This document shows, in pieces, positions 46,889 to 58,510 of a DNA stretch of 64,000 nt. This DNA is from Fasciolopsis buskii (taxonomy: Eukaryota > Platyhelminthes > Trematoda > Plagiorchiida > Fasciolidae). A program made the position numbers and the translations under genes. Under the pieces are notes generated by a model. The model had not been told where the DNA came from, made no database searches, and saw nothing but the letters and a program-made list of their open reading frames with translations. How positions within the stretch are numbered: position 1 is the stretch's first letter; every line of letters begins with the position of its first letter. The DNA lies in the NCBI GenBank assembly GCA_008360955.1, contig LUCM01001910.1, forward strand, positions 255,031-319,030, read 5' to 3'.

Positions 46889-47495
46889 TATTTGGGGAAC
46901 TTCACGTAGGAGGGTAGAAGCAGCACGCCTCTAGTCCAAATTGGGAAGAATAGCCTGAATGATATCCGGTCACGGCTCCTCGAACTTTAATGCCTCTGTG
47001 CTGGGTGACGTTCCGGGTGAGGACTGATTAACTGTTGCCTACTTTACTCATATTCGTCATAAATTCCGGACATTTGTAGCGTTTAACCAGCACGTGATCG
47101 CCTCTAAAAAGTCAGTAAACTGGGTTCTTTTGATTACCGCTGTTAAAATAATCTACTGGTCTGATTTATACCTCGCACTAAACTCCCGGTTGGTCTCCAC
47201 CACAACAAATGCGAACCTGCATTTGTTTATAGGCAAACAGTGAGCAATGCAAATAAGCGAATTCCGCAGATTAAAAACGAGGATCTCAAAACTGCAGAAC
47301 CTTAGTTTCTTCCAGTGTACTGAGATTGAATATCTTTCAACACGACCCGCCAGCTTCAACCGAAAGTCAGCTGTTAGAAAGAAGAGATAAATTCCCATCA
47401 GAAACAAATTTATACCGGACAGTCCGCCAGTCACCGCTGCTTCCCCCCCAAGATTCTCTTTTCACTCAAGTGATGCTAAACCGCTACTGTCAACG

Positions 47496-49080
47496 GTGAG
47501 ACCGTCTTTCCGCGTCGGACCAGACTACCTTCCCCCAGCCCTCTTCAAATTTGGGGGCGCAGACATTTCTATACTTTTGTTCAACCTATTTAATCTTTCC
47601 TTAAATTGTGGCACTTTTTCCCACCAATGGAAAACTTCCGTTATTGTCCCAATTCATAAAAACGGTTTAAAGCAGGAGCCATCTGACTACAAACCCATCA
47701 ATCACACCCCAATAGCCTCTCGCATTATGGAAAGAATAATTAAAAGTTAACAACTTACTTATTTGATCATGACCTTATTAACGCCGGCCAACATGGTTTC
47801 CTTCAAAGTAACTCATGTTTTACCTGCGTGACTGACTTCCTAAACATAGTAACGAAGGCTGCCAACGGCGGAGAGACGGTGATTGTGATTTTCTTAGATA
47901 TGGCAAAGACTTTTGATCGCGCATGCCATCGCAAGCTTCTCATGAAAATCAAGAGCTACGGTATAACCCCCCCTTCTGACTTGGTTCTCCCCCTATTTGG
48001 CCTCTAGAATGCAAGTAGTGAATGTGAATGGGACCCTATCCAAGCCTCGTCCGATTACTAGTGGGGTTATTCAAGGAAGCGTGCTAGGTCCACTGTCGTT
48101 TCTGCTGTACATCAATGATATTTTTCACATCGTTAGGCATGGTATTCCATTTCTTTTTCCAGACGATATAAAAATTGTAAACACGTTTCCCCCACGTGAC
48201 AACAGCACCATCATAGATAATGTGAGAAATGATATACTATCGCTTGATTCATGGTGCGCAGCTTGGTTCATGAAATTCTCGGCCCAAAAAAGCATCATAC
48301 TCGCATACAAATGCCACCTTCCTACAGGGATCGTTGAGCTTAACCAAGAAGTCATTCCTTCCCCTCACACTGACTTACTCCAGCACATTCATTTTCTTAG
48401 AACACACCCGGATACAAGTTGCGAAAGATAGGAGACTAATCGAGTTGGTGGACAGAGTTTTCAGAAACCAGGAAACCAAGTTGTTAATATATAAAACCCA
48501 CGTAAGACCTATTCTGGACTACTGTTTTATCGTGTTTTCCAACATGCGGCAGAGTGACAGACTCCAGATTGAGAATGTTCAACGAACGTTTACAAAACGA
48601 CTCCTGGGCTACTCTTCCTCGCCAAACTACATGGAACGTGGCATAGAACTACACCTCGATCAATTATGGCTGCGTCGAGTTTACATCAACCTCTCCTTTT
48701 TCCACAGGATTATTGGTAAAAATGCGTGTATTTCTGCACCGCAAGTGAGAAATAACCTTCCCTATGGCTTGCGTCGAGCTGAGTTTGTGGTGTCAGTTCC
48801 CATGGCGAGGACAGCTCTTAGGAAAAACTTATTCACCGTCCAATATTCCTCTTTGTGGAATAAACTACCCCTACATATGAAGATGACCTCTCCTGCCTCC
48901 GTCATCTTTAAAAACGAAACTAGAAAGGCAATAACCGTACAAAACTTGCTAAATATGCACGATCCTTACACTCTAATAGTAAGAGCCTATGCATCAGGCT
49001 TAGGCTATTCACTGAATATAACGCTCGAAGGCTTATCTCAACCCACTCAACAAGGTCTAGCCGTTTTGCATTCCCAGTAG
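47496..49080 (+). pseudogene. reverse transcriptase of element D
   Basis: 47496-47750 gives RVGPDYLPPALFKFGG and WKTSVIVPIHKNG (fingers). 47880-47960 gives IVIFLDMAKTFDRACHRKLL. 47997-48431 gives SGVIQGSVLGPLSFLLYIND and FPDD (FPDDI at 48156-48170, proline for the family alanine), then WFMKFSAQKSIILAYKCH. 48334-49080 (248 codons) gives THVRPILDYCFIVFSNMRQS, RRVYINLSFFHRIIGKNACI and FKNETRKAITVQNLLNMHDP. Two or more frameshifts and one stop break it, and the FPDD change would further impair it. Confidence 0.88.
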
Positions 49081-50275
49081 TCTCCGCAAGTGCAAATCGC
49101 TGTAGGTATAGAAAGAAAACTCCGGCAATGAAACAAACCGGCGTAATATTTCAATTGACTTTCCATCTTGTTTAGTGCTCATGCAGCAAGGCATATAAAG
49201 TCATACATTACATTCTCACTTACTCTCAAACTAATATTTAATGTCCCAATCTAAACCCTTTCTTACGCATGCATTTAACAATTAAACCATTCTAAGCGAG
49301 AAATTCGGGCATAACCTGATACGTCATTCTACATAACTTTCATCACGTCTCGTTCTTTGGTTTGCACGCACCATAACCCCCAGCTGGAATACCTCCAGAC
49401 TTCTATCTCTCCTTTTTCCCGTTCCAGTGCGTTTGCACTCGTGTCTTGCCAACAGTCCACCATCCAGTTTCTGGCCCCATCCTCGCACGTCTCAACACAC
49501 CGTGAAAACAAGCTGACCCAAGGCTTAGATCAACTTACCCAGAACGGATAAATACGATCTGCCCCACGGCCGCGGTAAAGTGGACATTGCTTCTAACCCT
49601 CATGAATCACCAACGTTGCAAGTCTGCCAAAGTATTGAGGCTACATAACGTGATCCACAAATCCTGTGACTCTTTGAGCGGACAAGTCCTCCCGACTGCA
49701 TAGATTTACTGCTGAAACTGCCCGCCTGTGTTCAACATTCCCGCCACGTTGACGCCCAAATGCCACGAAGGCACTCACACTTAGATCCCTGTTCCAGATG
49801 CCGCTACCAGGGTCTACTGCGAAAATCACCCTAATCATCGCCTCGACAATCGCGGCTATCAGCATGCCAGTAATCCCCATCAGCTAAGCCCACAAACGCA
49901 AACAAAGGAGCAGAGAAAGCCGTTTTTGTTCCACACTGGCTTACCAGCGTTAAATAAATATTATTCAAGCATATCACATCAATCCGCACTCCTCAATGCC
50001 GATGACATTTCCAATATTCATGTCTTTGAACAATGATTAGCCAATGTTCTTTGTCCTTCCGCATTTTCAAAAGGCTTTGACTATTTTCTTGGCTCCGGGA
50101 TCAATGGTATCTATAGGTCAATAATACTCTTGCCACCAGCTATTTTGGTCTGTTTTGACAAGTTTTTGCCTTGCACTCAAGGTCTTTGGAGACTTTCTTT
50201 ATGACATTTTCAACATTCACGTCAATTTTATAGACCCGTTAAATCCGAATACTGCAGACACCTCCACGCCTGCCA
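49081..50275 (+). mobile_element. 3' untranslated region of element D
   Basis: This region is shared block by block with 56120-57440: CACTGAATATAACGCTCGAA, CACCATAACCC.C..CTGGA, GACCCAAGGCT.AGATCAACT, AAAGTGGACATTGCT, AAGTCCTCCCRAYT and GTTAAATCCGA. Small ORFs in it are not coding. Confidence 0.75.
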
Positions 50276-50579
50276 CCGATAGTGAAGAAACTTCCACGTT
50301 GTAAATTCGCTCCTGTGAAGCTAAATAAGAATTGTTATGGAAAAGGAATGAATATGGTATTTGGGCATTTTTCGCAAATTAAGAAAATGGTATTCTGGAG
50401 AACCCGATCATTGTTTAAACGACCGATGTTGGGTATAAATGCATGTGAAACCGGAAATCACGTCATTTGCGCTCTCATGGCTGCCATGGCTGTTCCTGCG
50501 GACGCTGCCGCTGCCCATATTGATGATTCTGAAGTGTTTAGCCTTTACGTTTGCCGTTTATTTGCTAGTTTTTTCCGAT

Positions 50580-51800
50580 TTTGAATCTGATTTAGAAGTC
50601 AAAGTGGTCATCGGTAAGTCTGTTTTCTTATCAATTAATATTTATTTAGAGGTTTCCAAATGTTGACTGCTCCAGAGCAGGAGGCGAACGTAATTAGCGT
50701 AATGGAAATTTTTGTAAATGCTAGAGAGGTTTGTCGATGTGCGCGGGATAAGTTCAACCGCCAAGTTACTTTTCGGGATATTTTTATTCCTAGGTGTAAA
50801 TTCCGGTTAATGGATGACCGGAACGATGTTGTCCGTATTAAAGATTTATTACGCGGACAAGGTAGTCTTAGGTTACTGAAACGGGAGGATGTAGTTAGGT
50901 TTGCCTTTTTCGTGCCTGATAGTGTTCGGCATTCAGCTGAGCGTTACCGCGAGGTGGTGTTAGCAGACGCGCCCCACCAACCTAACTGCGGTGGGTACGT
51001 CGTTGCATGCGATTATAGTAGATGGTAGTGGGTTAGGAAGGTCAGTGTTTTATGATCTACCCCCTAACGAAAGCGGAGCAAGCTACCGCAGGGCGATAGT
51101 AGCCATGAAGGATATGTTGCGAGCGACGGGTAAGGTTAGGACGATAATCGTCGACCGCAGCTTGGCGCAGTTGAACGCGTTTCAAGCGGCATACCCCGAA
51201 GCATGTGTAATATTTTGTCTTTTTCATGTCCTCATGGACGTGCATCGCCGCTGCGGTAACCTTCCGGTAAGTGTTGAAGGGGACAGGAAGCGCATTCATC
51301 AGTGGATGCGCAATTTCGGGTTTGCATCCATGAAGGTCGACTATGATAAGTTTAAGGCTGCAATAGGAGTTCGTTGTCCGTCGGCGCTTGCGTACCTCCA
51401 ACGTGCTTGGCTGCCGTATGAGTCTGTGTGGACACGTGTGTTGATGGGCGTTCAGCCTTCATGCACGCGCACTTTCTGGAACCAGTGGCTGTTACCACGC
51501 AGCAATATATTGTGTGTCAGTTCCTTCCTTAGGTATGACGCAGCGAAACCTCCAGTAGGCCGATGGCGGTATGAATCCGAGGGTTACAAACGCCAGTCGC
51601 CCTCACCCCGGAATTAATGCATCGTAGCGGAAGAACATTTATTAATGTTAACATTCAACATTTCCATTGCAGGTTAACCTGAAGAGCTCAAGACCACGTA
51701 GGACGGAAGAACAGAATGAAGAGGACCCCGGAGCCCCAGGGGAGACGACGGGGTGCAAGGAACGTGGACCGCGGGAGAGACGGGATTGACGAAAACGCCC
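50580..51800 (+). pseudogene. MULE/ZSWIM-type transposase-domain protein, broken
   Basis: 50660-51028 encodes VMEIFVNAREVCRCARDKFN, then RFAFFVPDSVRHSAERYREV and LADAPHQPNC. 50991-51617 encodes LHAIIVDGSGLGRSVFYDLP, MKDMLRATGKVRTIIVDRSL and PEACVIFCLFHVLMDVHRRC. The DG.G.G..V.Y, VD and CxFHV blocks are those of the RNase-H-like domain of Mutator-like transposases and ZSWIM1/3 proteins (D, D and a CxFH element). A frameshift lies near 50991-51010, so the two halves are out of frame. A SWIM motif is not seen. A further charged segment after an acceptor-like CATTGCAG at 51664-51673 may be the C-terminus. It could be an ancient DNA transposon or a host gene derived from one. Confidence 0.7.
50614..50649 (+). 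other. candidate 36-nt intron in the MULE-like gene
   Basis: A GTAAGT donor at 50614 and an ATTTATTTAG acceptor ending 50649 bound 36 nt with a T-rich interior. The upstream frame ends FSDFESDLEVKVVI. Splicing leaves the downstream frame mismatched by one base, so either another indel exists or this is fortuitous. Introns of this size are known from flatworms. Confidence 0.4.
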
Positions 51801-53480
51801 CCACGGCCCCTATGGGGCCACCACTATTTCATTACTGTCACCGATTTCCAAATCGGTTATTTCTGTTATGACTTCATTCTGTGAATTAGGTTGTTGCTAC
51901 GTGAGTCTTCTTTCACGTACGCAACAAAAGGTGGGGTTTCGGTGCTCAATCGTTTTGGAGTAATGAAACTAGTCCACTGTACGCATGCGAATGTTAGAAG
52001 TGTATGCTGAGGCGACAGGTTTGTGTTTGTCTAGAGATGCTTATAGGTGTCGTTCGCCACATATACGTGACCAAAGACAGATGACGATAGACATGGCACG
52101 GGGTTGGCAGAGAGGTCGTACGTTTTGTCGTCGGGCATTTAACGTTAATATAACTACCTTTCGGGGCAAATTGCAGTATGTGCATATATCGTTCGACTAA
52201 GTGGTTAATGGATATATGCATATATTTTCAGATAAGGAAATCATTGCTTGCGTTGACATTAACTGCTATATCGAGATATGCATATGTAGTCTTCCCACAT
52301 GGGGCCACAACGGGTTAAGAACATTTATTTAATAGGTTTTTTGTGCATGTCCATGCAACAACGTATATGATGTACATGTCCAGTGGAAACATACATAGCT
52401 GTATATATATATATAGATTTATATATATATGAATATATATATATATGTATATATATCTATATAATTCCATATACGTATGTGCCTACTATAAACACACGTA
52501 TATGGATTTATTACGTTCCGCCATGTAAATGTCCACATTATATACCTATAGGTGCACATCTATTTATTTACATACGTTTTCGTTTCTATATGTATGTACA
52601 TGTACATATACACATTTTGGCCACTTTATATCGATTTAAATAATAACAAAACGCACAAAATTGACAAACTCAATTCATGTGAGGATTACGCAGCAAAATT
52701 GTATATAAACGTTACATCACCCTGATGCATACGGATGTTTACATGTATATATACATATTTATACATATATATATACGTAAATTACATTTAGGTAGACATC
52801 TTCGCTATCCTGGAGCAGACAGATATTTATATACATTTTCAATTTCCCAGCCATCAACGAAAATACGCAATACAGAAAGGTGGTTTTCACTATCACAGCC
52901 AATACTTTTTACGGGTTTGGCATGCTAAATGGACATTTTTTATTTTTCTGCATAAAATAACATCAATATTATCCTCATAGCTTCGCTCCTTCCGATTGAT
53001 CACTTTTCACCGCGTTGAAAACTAATAACAGCTGACATTTAACAGCAACCGTTACCAGTTATCGCGGGGTGGACAGTTGGTAAGTGTCAGTCATCGCGGG
53101 TGAATGGGTTACGTCTAACGGTTTGAACACCCGCAAAATCATGGCCGTTTCGCGGGGGTGGAAGTTTCGTAAATACCCCCGCCACCATACTCCGGTTGAA
53201 CTCTGCATCTGCGATAGGCATCACTGGTGCTTATAAAAACTTTGCTCCTCTTGATATGCCAGTTTTCATATTTCTTCTCACTTTGTACCCAAATGTTTAT
53301 CTGCTTGTTCAATGTAAATTGCGATACCCCTGTAAAAAATTGATCATGCAACCAGGCATGCCTCTCGACCTTTCCGAGAAATGTGCGAATATTATTAGGT
53401 TTGCACGTGGCTAGACTTTAGCGGCTTCTCAATTTTCTCTATAAACGGCGTAGCCCAAACAAGTCATACGTAACAGCAAG
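51801..53480. other. AT-rich non-coding stretch
   Basis: No gene is supported. The 71-codon frame at 51985-52200 is open but unidentified. Tyrosine/isoleucine-rich frames at 52383-52928 come from TATATA repeats. Confidence 0.45.
52398..52465. repeat. imperfect TA/TATG microsatellite
   Basis: Blocks of TATATATA separated by GAT/TATG interruptions. A similar shorter stretch lies at 52740-52780. Confidence 0.85.
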
Positions 53481-54191
53481 AAACCCCACGATCTTAAAGA
53501 CATCGGGGAAGCTTTCAGCTCTGATTCCCCATCCAATCTCGTTACCGACCCATTTACATATCCGTTAGCGCTCCACAGGCTAACGGATCATATGCTGTCG
53601 TCCACCTCCTTCAAAATTAGAAGGAAACCAAGGGGGATCTCAACTTTCCGAAATCTTCCCCCTGGCCGTGCCCAGACGGTGTCCCCGGGTCTATTCAGCT
53701 TCAGAAAACCAGACGTCGCACCTGTACGGTCAAGCTTGACTCCTGCCTGCATCTCAACTTGCTTCTTTGCAGCTCATTAGGAAATCGCCGCCATTGGCCC
53801 CCAGAAAAATGGATCCTAGTGCACTCCACAAAATTATCGTTTGATAAACCACATGCCCACCTTGGTCATAATCACAGATGGAATCAACGATGATCAATTA
53901 ACTAAATTTCACATAACCCCAACTAAATTGGTAAATCCAGTGGAGTTTTCTTCCGACTAGATCCATTTTTATTTTAATAATCGGGTCACCCCAAACGCAA
54001 ACAGGGAAAAGACAGTCAGGAAAATGTTTCTTGGCATAAACAAAGCTTTTGATTGCATGCCCCGTGGTCAAATGTCACCAGCAATGGACTCCCGTTTGTC
54101 GGAAACTCCTTTTAATTCTACAGCATCACTTAGTGCATCAGCATCACGGGGATCCTACCGCAACTCCGTCCAATATGTCAATAGATGAAGA

Positions 54192-54466
54192 CATGAAATA
54201 ATTCACCATGTGATATCATCACTCAACTCACCATAAAGTAACCATGGAAGCACTGGACAGCTGTTTCATCCTTGTTAGCAATCATCAGCAGTGCATATCC
54301 ACCGCGACCCAAATGGGACGCGAACCCGAACAAGGACGAACGATTCTGAGTCGAACGCCTTAGCCATTACGCTACCGGGCAGGCTCTGAACGGTTTGTTG
54401 AACTTCACCTCATGATGAAGCAAATATACGTCACTGTTTTGCACGTTTACTGTCCGTTAGCTCACA
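54192..54466 (-). repeat. left arm of large inverted repeat (tRNA-like unit, minus)
   Basis: About 275 bp that is a close reverse complement of 54600-54877, including GCACTGGACAGCTGTTTCATC, GGGACGCGAACCCGAACAAG and GCCATTACGCTACCGGGCAG. It carries the same tRNA-like head as the right arm, in opposite orientation. Confidence 0.9.
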
Positions 54467-54599
54467 GCGATCATGTAAACATTCAATTCTCCTACTACTA
54501 AAATTGGTATGCGGAGTAATCAAGCTCTGTAGGTCACACCCAAAGCGTTCGTCGTACTTAGGCTACGTGCACACAAGTGATCTAGGAGTGGGGGTCGAT

Positions 54600-54877
54600 T
54601 GGTGTGCGCTAGCGGACAGTAGACGTGCAAAACAGTGACGTATATTTGCTTCATCATGAGGTGAAGTTCAACAAACCGTTCAGAGCCTGCCCGGTAGCGT
54701 AATGGCTAAGGCGTTCGACTCAGAATCGTTCGTCCTTGTTCGGGTTCGCGTCCCATTTGGGTCGCGGTGGATATGCACTGCTGATGATTGCTAACAAGGA
54801 TGAAACAGCTGTCCAGTGCTTCCATGGTTTCTTTATGGTGAGTTGAGTGATGATATCACATGGTGAATTATTTCATG
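54600..54877 (+). repeat. right arm of large inverted repeat (tRNA-like SINE unit, plus)
   Basis: A tRNA-like head begins at about 54690: GCCCGGTAGCGTAATGGCTA (A-box region), AGGCGTTCGACTCAGAATCG (anticodon-arm-like), then CGGGTTCGCGTCCC (B-box and T arm). The 5' GCCC can pair with the GGGT after the T arm, as in an acceptor stem. It most resembles a class II (Leu/Ser) tRNA, but the stems are imperfect. A conserved tail TGCACTGCTGATGATTGCTA follows. I infer a tRNA-derived SINE. Confidence 0.75.
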
Positions 54878-55457
54878 TAAACATTCAATCTCCCACTACT
54901 AAAATAGTTGAAGACATCAAACAATAGTGATATAGTGCAGAGTAGCATCCATGAGCCCTTGCCACTTTTGCTGTACGCAAGTTATTGTTTCCATTGATGT
55001 ACCACATTATGTCTTCCCCAGTTGCTCATGGCATTAGCTTTGCCTACCCGTTCAAGACGTCCTTCTTGCCACGTGGTTAGCCTCACATAGGAGTGTTTTG
55101 GGCAATGAATCATGCGGCTCTCCGTGTCCAAAAGCACTTCTAGCCTACAAGCGTCACACCCCCCAGGCAGTCCCTATATACATGAACAGTAAACACCCTG
55201 ACTCTAAAGTGCTCTTGCTTATTAAGCCTCCACGAGACGGCGATCTACCAGAATTTTAGTGCGTACAGTACCACCAGCCCCATTCGTAATAATTTATGCA
55301 CCCTAAATTATAATTTAGTGCTATGTAAATCACAGCTACTCACAGTTAGAGTGCTGCCCGAAAATCTCCTCAATTTTCCTCAGATCGGGTTTAGTTGCAG
55401 TGGAAAAAGTGCAACGGGCATCCACAAAAATCTTATCGGTTCCATATAAAACCTTAG

Positions 55458-55775
55458 TTATGAAAAAATGTGGGATGATAGAACCCGACCCTTGTGACTA
55501 TGTTGCTTCGGTGTAAACCTTTTGTTTCCCCTCAACCTCCCACGTGGCAAGCTTCTAGGGCTGGAAATCCCATCCAGTTTGCAAACGAGTTTTCTGAACC
55601 CTAGGATAGGACTCACATCTCTGAAAATGCCACCCACCACAATGTCTTTTGGATCAAAATACTTCGAGGGGTCATTCTGTCCTGCAAAATGACTCACCAT
55701 GATCTGCATGCTCCTGTGGGGTTCTAACAGTTCAGAAGCGCTCTGTCCAAATTTCAGAAAAATGAACTTGAGCAA
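55458..55775 (-). CDS. unidentified 105-codon ORF
   Basis: The minus-strand frame contains FIFLKFGQSASELLEPHRSM, then VSHFAGQNDPSKYFDPKDIV and VGGIFRDVSPILGFRKLVCK. It reads like folded-protein sequence, but I know no family and see no clear splice borders. It may be a degraded retroelement ORF, given the surroundings. Confidence 0.3.
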   Translation of the reverse strand: MLKFIFLKFGQSASELLEPHRSMQIMVSHFAGQNDPSKYFDPKDIVVGGIFRDVSPILGFRKLVCKLDGISSPRSLPRGRLRGNKRFTPKQHSHKGRVLSSHIFS

Positions 55776-55779
55776 ACAT

Positions 55780-56119
55780 CCTTCTGGATCAAGTGTTTAA
55801 AGTATATTTGGGCTACAAATTCTATTTGTAATTCAGAAAACAGAATTACGCCCTTAATATCAAAATAGCCCAAACGACTATTACATGGAAAACATAAACT
55901 ATCAGCTCCGTAGATTCAATGTTTCTTTTCATCTCATCGCGCGTAAATCCCGAATAAATTTCAGCGTGCCGGTTCTCATGAAATAAACTACGACAACATA
56001 TAGGAATGATTTATCCTCCTTCCGCCACCTTTAAAAGTAAAAGTAGGAAGACAAAAACCGTGAACACTTGGTAAGCTTCCACAATCCCGATGCTCCAGTA
56101 GACAGAGTCTACGAGTCGG
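55780..56119. other. no supported gene
   Basis: I see nothing identifiable here. It ends where the D-type 3' repeat begins. Confidence 0.4.
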
Positions 56120-57440
56120 CCCTAGGTTGTTCACTGAATATAACGCTCGAAGTCTGATTTCAATGCAATCAGCAAGGTCTAACCATTTTTATTCCCAGTG
56201 GTCTTCACAAGTACATATCACTGTAGGTAAAGGCCGAGAATCTCCATCAATGAAATAATGTCAAGGAACCTATTTACTTTGCTTATTGCGCAGCAGGGCA
56301 TATAAATAGGCAGTTATTTATATCAGATTCTCATTTACTACCGAACTGACATTTGACGCCCTGGCCAAGACCCCCTTCTTCTGGATGAATACGCCAATTG
56401 GCCCATTTCAAGCATTACTTAATGCATTATTCTACATAAGATGTATCACTTCTCTTTCTTATTGTTGCACGCACCATAACCCTCGGCTGGAGTACCCCAG
56501 ACTGCCATCTCTCTCCTTTTTCCGTTTCAGATGTGCGCAGTTGCACTCGTGTCTCGCCAAGAGTGAATTATCCTGTTTCTGGCCTCATCCTCACACGTCT
56601 CCAAGCACCGTAAAAGCAAGGTGACCCAAGGCTCAGATCAACTACTCCGGGGTGGCCAATTGCGATCTGTTACATCGGTGACGATAAAGTGGACATTGCT
56701 GTTAATCTGCACACCTCACTAACGCAAAATGATGACCCTGGTGCAAGTATGTTTAAAGGTCCACACCGTAGAATCTGAGCGCCAACGCTTACGATCCATT
56801 CAGCGAGCAAGTCCTCCCAATTACGGAGCTTTACTGGTAGAACTGCCCAACCGTGGCTAACATGCCCACCACGTTGACGGCCAATCGCCACGAAGGCATC
56901 CACACATAGACCACTGTTTCGGGCGCGGCCGCGATAGTCTATCGCAAAAATCAGTTCCAATCTCCGCTTCACAACGGCGGCTATCAGTATGCCGGCAACC
57001 GTCGTCAGCCACGTCTCCGGACAAAAATGGGGCAAAGAGACCCTTTTTTGTTTCCCAGCGCTTACCAGCGTCGGATTTATTGTTCAACTTATACCACAAT
57101 AATCTTCATTCTCCTACCCGTCACTGGCTGCCTCTTTTTTCTTTATGTACTTAAACAGCGGTTTGCCGAAATTCATCATTTTTATTCGCCTACTCGCATT
57201 CCCGAAGTGCTTTCAGTTATTTCCTTGGTTGCAAGTTCCACCGTAAAATGATCACGTTCTTTTTCATCCCTATTTTATTACTGGGCGTTTAATGGCCATC
57301 GATATTTCCCCTCCAGAAGTTTTGACCTGCTTTGGCAACCTTTCATTCCGTACTCATGGTGTTTGAAGGCATCCTTTATTGCAGTTTAAATTTATGGACT
57401 CGTTAAATCCGACCGCTGCGGACATATCTTGATACCCGCC
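56120..57440 (+). mobile_element. second copy of the element D 3' end (5'-truncated)
   Basis: It matches 49011-50275 in block order (CACTGAATATAACGCTCGAAG, CACCATAACCC, CCCAAGGCTCAGATCAACT, GATAAAGTGGACATTGCT, TTACCAGCG, GTTAAATCCGACC). It starts at the codons just before the D stop, so it is a 5'-truncated insertion carrying only the 3' end. Confidence 0.8.
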
Positions 57441-58510
57441 GCAGTAAACGTCATATCGGCGGTCAATTAAGGTACTTCCCCCATGAGTCCGTTTTGTGCG
57501 GTATTGGTAGAAGAACTTTGGGAAGGGGTGAGAGGGAGCCAGTGCAAAATGGTGCACATGAGCATAGGGACTAGAGTGGTGTTTACCACAGCAGTGCTAG
57601 TGGGTGGGGCTGACCGAGTGCTGACCACCCAACCTGAAAAGCACTGTTGAGGAGAGAAAACAAGAGGTATAATCCACCAACCTATCTGAACCCGCACACC
57701 GCTGCAGACGGGCTGTCTGCCCTACGTGCGCCGGCCAAAGCAAGGGATATAACCGCGCCCAGCACTGTTGTGGTAACACCGGTGAACTCCGGAGATGAAG
57801 GAAGGAACGCGAATAAGGTGTAGTTAGGAGGAGCGAGACATCATTTTTCCCAGAGTGCATGATCCCAGGAGAGCCAAAATCGCGGTAGCCAGAAAATGAA
57901 CTAAGTGCTTCCATCCAAGTAGAACTGTACCCCCTGGAAGAGAAAAAACGGGAGGTGATCTGGCCCAGCTGTCAGCCGCAAATCAAAAAGCGGTCGATCG
58001 TACGGCCGGCTCAGAAAAGGAAGTTACTAGAAGGTATGGTGCAATTCAAAATTTAATTCGCTTTCCGCAGTGAACGAAACGGTGACATCAGTGGTTTCTT
58101 CTGAAGCCCAATCCAGTTTCATGCACTAGATTCTCAGACGATATGGGTGTTGTAGATTATTGAGAAATGGCATAGTAACCGTTCTGCGTACTTTGATTTT
58201 AAATGTAATAGATGGTGGTGATAAAATGCGCAGCAGTTTGGAGAGTGTGTTCCATAATTATCAATATTTACTAGTAAAGACGTTGGCTCTAATGGATGTC
58301 TTTGGAACTGAGAGAGCAGTTACACAGTCCGCCTTTCGGAGAAAGTATGGGAGTGGGTTTCAAACACGATACGCGGAGACGCAGCTACCCCCTGTAGTAA
58401 TATTGCTGAAGATTGCCGGGTTTGCTTTCATGCGTTGGAGCCACAAGGGATCTAATTTTAGGGACTCACAGCGTTCCATGCAGTTTAGGCTTACAGAGTA
58501 AACATTCAGC
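57441..58510 (-). mobile_element. copy H of the family-2 element B 3' part (5'-truncated)
   Basis: Minus-strand sequence 58070-58500 is the counterpart of the RT C-terminus of B (both show GGATCTAATTT, GACTCACAGCGTT and TTAGGCTT on the plus strand). 57500-57960 matches the B 3' untranslated segment (38000-38450) with GTGCGCCGGCCAAAGC, ACCGCGCCCAGCACT and GAGTCCGTTTTGT. It ends next to the D-type copy, so the two 3' ends face each other. Confidence 0.75.

Larger units (their letters stand above)
47000..50275 (+). mobile_element. non-LTR retrotransposon D (family 2), 5'-truncated
   Basis: Plus-strand RT and a long 3' untranslated part. The RT C-terminal half is open and closely resembles B. 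The 3' part from 49011 to about 50275 recurs at 56120-57440, which defines the 3' end. No clear endonuclease is visible upstream of 47 kb. A GTTAAATCCGA motif near 50240 also occurs in the second copy near 57402. Confidence 0.8.
53480..55100 (+). mobile_element. RT remnant F (family 2-like), interrupted by an insertion
   Basis: 54024-54080 on the plus strand reads MFLGINKAFDCMPRGQ, the RT palm A block, followed to about 54180 by SYRNSVQYVN. After the insertion at 54195-54908, the plus strand reads SDIVQSSIHEPLPLLLYASY at about 54925-54985, matching the SGVIQGSVLGPLLFLLYAND block. So the RT resumes on the far side. Upstream frames at 53480-53780 are too degraded to assign. No FADD was found after 54990. 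Confidence 0.7.

Noticed and set aside
52383..52928. tyrosine/isoleucine-rich ORFs
   Set aside because: They come from TATATA simple repeats.
54690..54765. functional tRNA gene in the right arm of the inverted repeat
   Set aside because: The A- and B-box regions are recognisable, but the anticodon and T stems are imperfect and the same head is duplicated in a long repeat unit. A SINE is more likely.
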